Assembly: GCA_964616465.1 (NCBI GenBank)
Contig: CAZTTO010000006.1
Span: 62,001 to 126,000, forward strand
Source of the DNA: JAFLBI01 sp964616465
GTDB taxonomy: Bacteria > Bacteroidota > Bacteroidia > Chitinophagales > Chitinophagaceae
DNA length: 64,000 nucleotides
Reading direction: 5' to 3'
The position numbers and the translations under genes were made by a program. How positions within the stretch are numbered: the first letter of the stretch is position 1; every line of letters begins with the position of its first letter. Below the pieces are notes generated by a model that was not told the origin of the DNA, did no database searches, and worked only from the letters and a program-made list of their open reading frames with translations. Of the stretch, positions 61,022-64,000 are shown piece by piece.

Positions 61022-61534
61022 ATGAAATGGATCCGACTGGCAATTGTTTTATGTTGCATTGTTGCGCAAGTACAAGCCCAAGAAGTGGTTTACTTATTGG
61101 TTCGACATGCCGAAAAGGATACATCTCAAACTGGTTCTACAATGATGATGGCAGATCCTGCTTTAACACCAACTGGACACGCAAGAGCTAAGAAACTTGC
61201 AGAGCTTTATCAAAAAGAGCCTATTCAAGCTTTATTTAGTTCGAATTTTCAAAGAACAAAAAGTACACTTGCGCCATTGGCAGAGAAAAAAGGATTACAA
61301 ATTCAAACCTATAATCACCGTGAATTACAAGCATTAGCAAATCAATTGCTTGAAATTAAAAATGGCTGGGTAGTAGTTGCAGGCCATTCCAACACAACAC
61401 CCAGCCTGGTCAATTTGCTTCTTAAAGAAAACAAGTTTGAACCATTAGATGAATCTAATTACAACACCTATTTCATAGTTCGAAGAAACAAGGATAAATT
61501 CTCTGTAGAAAAAATGGAGTACCCTCCTTTTTAA
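61022..61534 (+). CDS. Histidine phosphatase superfamily (SixA-like) protein
   Basis: This 170-aa exported protein has a signal peptide (about 1-19, ending QA before Gln) and a phosphoglycerate-mutase-like fold: YLLVRHAEKDTSQTG carries the catalytic RHA motif with His29, LTPTGHARAKKLAELY and SSNFQRTKSTLAPLAEKKGL follow, and VVAGHSNTTPSLVN holds the second His. Such small exported members probably dephosphorylate extracellular or periplasmic substrates. Confidence 0.9.
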   Translation: MKWIRLAIVLCCIVAQVQAQEVVYLLVRHAEKDTSQTGSTMMMADPALTPTGHARAKKLAELYQKEPIQALFSSNFQRTKSTLAPLAEKKGLQIQTYNHRELQALANQLLEIKNGWVVVAGHSNTTPSLVNLLLKENKFEPLDESNYNTYFIVRRNKDKFSVEKMEYPPF

Positions 61535-61543
61535 CATTTCCCC

Positions 61544-63439
61544 TTACCACTGCCGACTCCAATCGTCTTTTTGCTGCCTCTGCAGAGCAATACCCCAAGC
61601 CATTTTAGCCAACTTGAGGAACTCTGCCCTATAGCCACCTTCATCAGTCCCTTTTGCTGCATGAATTCTATTGATGGCTTGCTGAAAAGAAGCATTAGAA
61701 CGATAAGGAGATTCCATTAATAATAGTCCAATTTCAGCTACAGCACTTGCATAGCGCATATTTTCAGATGCTTGTTGAATTGGCTTTGGCTTCCCATGCA
61801 GCGACTGTTGCAATAACTTGCTAGCACCACCTTGTATAGGCTGGTAGCGCACTTGAACAGTTAGCCACTCTTGACTTAGTTTTTTATCAGCATTGCTGGT
61901 TGTTTGTGTATATTTTCTGTTTACATTTTCTGAAACAAAAGAACTCTTAATACCTACTGGAATAATTTCATAAATAGCAGTCACAGTATGTCCACTCCCC
62001 AATTCACCGGCATCTACTGAATCATCTTCAAAATCTTCTGTATCTAAATGCCTGTTCTCGTATCCAATCAACCTATAAGCTTGTACCAATTGTGGATTGA
62101 ATTCAACTTGAATTTTCACATCTTTTGCTACCGTATATAAGGTTCCTCCTAATTCTTTTACCAATACTTTTCTAGCTTCAGACGGACTATCAATATACGC
62201 ATAGTTACCGTTTCCTTTAGCTGATAACTTTTGCAATCTTGCGTCTTTATAATTACCCATTCCAAAACCTAATACAGATAGGTATACACCCGTTGAACGT
62301 TTCTCCTCTATCATTTTTTCCAAAGCAGCATCACTACTTACACCTACATTAAAATCACCATCGGTACAAAGAATAACACGATTGTTTCCATTCTCCATAT
62401 AATGCTCTTGGGCTAATTTGTATGCGAGCTGAATTCCTGAAGCACCAGCAGTTTGTCCACCTGCTTGCAGGCTATTAATTGCTGAACGAATCACTTCTTT
62501 TTGATAACCACTGGTAGGTGGCAACACAACGCCTGTTCCGCTCGCATAGACAACTATTGAAATTCGATCTTGCTCTCTTAGTTGCTCAACCAACATCAAC
62601 AATGCCTCCTTCACCAAAGGCAGTCTATTAGCTGGCATCATACTTCCACTTACATCCACCAAAAACACAAAATGACTAGGAGGCAATTGATCGGTTGATA
62701 ATTGCTTTGCTTGAAGAGCCAACTTCACAATATAATGTTGATCGTTCCAAGGTGCATTTGCAATTTCAGAATGAATGGCCATTGGATGAATGCTATTTGT
62801 CTGCGGATAATTGTAAGGAAAATAATTCAGCATTTCTTCAATACGAACTGAACCAGCCACTGGCCACTGACGCATTTCTAAAAACCTACGCATCACAGCA
62901 TAAGAGGCCACATCTACATCAATCGAAAATGTTGAGAGTGGAGACTGTTGGGCTTTTTGGAATCTTTGTTCTTTCACTGATTCAAAAACATCGGTAGAAC
63001 CTCTTTTTCTAAATGAAGGTGCCGATTCAACCATAGGATGTCCATCCAAACTTCTTCTCATGGATGCACTTGCTTGTTCTGCACTAGACCATCTTGCTCC
63101 ATCGCTCATGGTTGTTGCTTCTTGCAGTAACTTATTAGCAGGCATCTCTTTTCTCATTTGAATACGAAGCGGTCGTTGGTCTTTAACATCAATAGTTTGA
63201 GACGAATAGCCCTTCGCAGAAATATGAAGTTGAGCTCGATTTCCAGAAACTGTTAATTTGAAAAACCCTTTTTCATTCGATTTGACCAATAATTGGGTAC
63301 CCACAACCTGAATAGTTGCACCTAATACAGGCTGCCCAAATTCATTTTCAATATTTCCTTGAACTAGAAACTCAGAGCTACTTTTAAATGAAAAAAGCAT
63401 GATTAGGATAAGAATCCATGAAAGATATATGCGTTGCAT
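61544..63439 (-). CDS. VWA domain protein (YfbK-like) with CarboxypepD_reg and DUF3520
   Basis: This 631-aa protein has an N-terminal hydrophobic segment (signal), then a carboxypeptidase-regulatory-like beta domain (about 26-95, typical of Bacteroidota outer-membrane proteins). A YfbK-type N-terminal region (STFSIDVDVASYAVMRRFL), a VWA domain with MIDAS motif FLVDVSGSMM near residue 265, and a DUF3520 C-terminal part follow. Divalent-metal-dependent protein binding is expected. A divergent ECF sigma factor gene starts 62 bp away, so the sigma factor may control it. Confidence 0.88.
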   Translation of the reverse strand: MQRIYLSWILILIMLFSFKSSSEFLVQGNIENEFGQPVLGATIQVVGTQLLVKSNEKGFFKLTVSGNRAQLHISAKGYSSQTIDVKDQRPLRIQMRKEMPANKLLQEATTMSDGARWSSAEQASASMRRSLDGHPMVESAPSFRKRGSTDVFESVKEQRFQKAQQSPLSTFSIDVDVASYAVMRRFLEMRQWPVAGSVRIEEMLNYFPYNYPQTNSIHPMAIHSEIANAPWNDQHYIVKLALQAKQLSTDQLPPSHFVFLVDVSGSMMPANRLPLVKEALLMLVEQLREQDRISIVVYASGTGVVLPPTSGYQKEVIRSAINSLQAGGQTAGASGIQLAYKLAQEHYMENGNNRVILCTDGDFNVGVSSDAALEKMIEEKRSTGVYLSVLGFGMGNYKDARLQKLSAKGNGNYAYIDSPSEARKVLVKELGGTLYTVAKDVKIQVEFNPQLVQAYRLIGYENRHLDTEDFEDDSVDAGELGSGHTVTAIYEIIPVGIKSSFVSENVNRKYTQTTSNADKKLSQEWLTVQVRYQPIQGGASKLLQQSLHGKPKPIQQASENMRYASAVAEIGLLLMESPYRSNASFQQAINRIHAAKGTDEGGYRAEFLKLAKMAWGIALQRQQKDDWSRQW

Positions 63440-63501
63440 AGCTTAATTTAGCAACAGGATGCAGATTTTAACAGCATTACATAACCAACGGAAAGAATTT
63501 C

Positions 63502-64000
63502 ATGTCCAATAGAAAAGATTTTCAAGAATGGCCCGATGAAGAACTGGTGAGTAGGTATAGAATCACTGGTGAGCAGGAAGTATTGGCAACGGTGTTTTTA
63601 CGTTATCAAAGCATGATTTATGCTGTTTGCGTGAAATATTTAACCGACCAGGACTTAGCAAAGGATGCCGTTTGGAGTATTTATGAGGAATTGGTCAAAA
63701 AAGCCCAATTACATAATATTGAAAACTTTAGAAGCTGGGTTTATGTTATAGCTAGAAACCACTGCTTGATGCAATTGCGACAAAGCAAAAAAATGCCTAC
63801 AACAGAATTTGAAAGCGATTTTATGCAATCTGTCGAAAATTCGCATCCTTTGGAGGAAGCCCTGGAAAAAGAACAAAAACTCACGAGTTTAGAAAAGTGT
63901 ATTGAAGGTTTACAAGAGGAACAAAAACAAAGCATTCGGTTATTCTATATCGAGGAAAAATGTTACAACGATATTGCTAAAATAACCGGATACGATTGGA
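63502..64000 (+). CDS. RNA polymerase ECF sigma factor, 5' part (cut by window edge)
   Basis: It starts at ATG 63502 and stays open to the right edge (166 codons seen). Region 2 is visible: EELVSRYRITGEQEVLATVFLRYQSMIYAVCVKYLTD, then DAVWSIYEELVKKA and NFRSWVYVIARNHCLMQLR. A variable acidic linker leads to region 4 (LQEEQKQSIRLFYIEEKCYNDIAKITGYDW). ECF sigma-70 factors in this phylum often pair with anti-sigma or TonB/VWA-type genes. The VWA protein gene is divergent, 62 bp away. Confidence 0.9.
   Translation, partial: MSNRKDFQEWPDEELVSRYRITGEQEVLATVFLRYQSMIYAVCVKYLTDQDLAKDAVWSIYEELVKKAQLHNIENFRSWVYVIARNHCLMQLRQSKKMPTTEFESDFMQSVENSHPLEEALEKEQKLTSLEKCIEGLQEEQKQSIRLFYIEEKCYNDIAKITGYDW

Overview
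The window is chromosomal DNA of a Bacteroidota bacterium, most likely of the Chitinophagaceae/Chitinophagales type. The reasons are the low GC content, type IX secretion (T9SS) signals, a LytTR/HisKA_2 two-component pair, DUF3667, DUF2490, DUF6526 and DUF6580 proteins, a lysine/alanine-rich histone H1-like protein, a YtxJ-type bacilliredoxin, the futalosine menaquinone enzyme MqnA, and promoters with the -7 motif TAnnTTTG. The assignment to family is inference. No insertion sequence, prophage, CRISPR array or plasmid function is visible. Genes are densely packed, often with 4-nt ATGA overlaps, and strand switches are marked by hairpin terminators.

Layout. 1-410: the end of argS and a tRNA-Leu(GAG). 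410-7148: a LytTR response regulator and a TPR/HisKA_2 sensor kinase, divergent from a 1169-aa LamG/T9SS surface protein followed by a small protein with a C-terminal sorting-like tail; the 320-nt gap between them holds a LytTR-like tandem repeat, a possible pseudoknot and an orphan terminator. 7175-11308: rseP, dxr and a GH3-family protein. 11512-12512: rplU, rpmA and the histone-like gene. 12525-19828: a PolX-like protein facing an operon of DUF3667 protein, mazG and a very large NtrY-like kinase. 19853-25417: a secreted hypothetical protein, tRNA-Gly and tRNA-Leu, a glycosyltransferase, a serine hydrolase, ornithine aminotransferase, a small membrane protein and tRNA-Cys. 25418-28963: a nucleoside phosphorylase, dapF, a CorA-like transporter, a NUDIX hydrolase and a CBM48-like protein. 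28984-30083: a queuosine-precursor transporter operon. 30136-38923: an eight-gene glycan cluster (YfhO-like protein, five glycosyltransferases, two methyltransferases). 38913-47708: mqnA, purB, a DUF6526 protein, dacB, cinA, a 2-oxoacid dehydrogenase E2, a DUF2490 protein and a conserved hypothetical. 47790-53783: an S9 peptidase, a kinase-like protein with only the DHp part, an EamA transporter, a Dpm1-like glycosyltransferase and a DnaQ-like exonuclease. 53915-55904: a 40-aa lipoprotein, a bacilliredoxin and a persulfide dioxygenase-rhodanese. 55976-64000: thiolase, a DUF6580 protein, manA, yraN, a YkgJ-type protein, a XerC/D recombinase, a histidine phosphatase, a VWA protein and the start of an ECF sigma factor.

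Most of the window is housekeeping: translation, isoprenoid, lysine/peptidoglycan, purine, quinone and thiol metabolism. The accessory parts are the LytTR/LamG locus and the glycan cluster. The most interesting non-coding signal is the exact 11-bp tandem repeat with a 21-bp period at 3242-3273. It has LytTR operator geometry and lies just upstream of the LamG gene's likely promoter, suggesting that the divergent two-component system controls the surface protein and its small partner.
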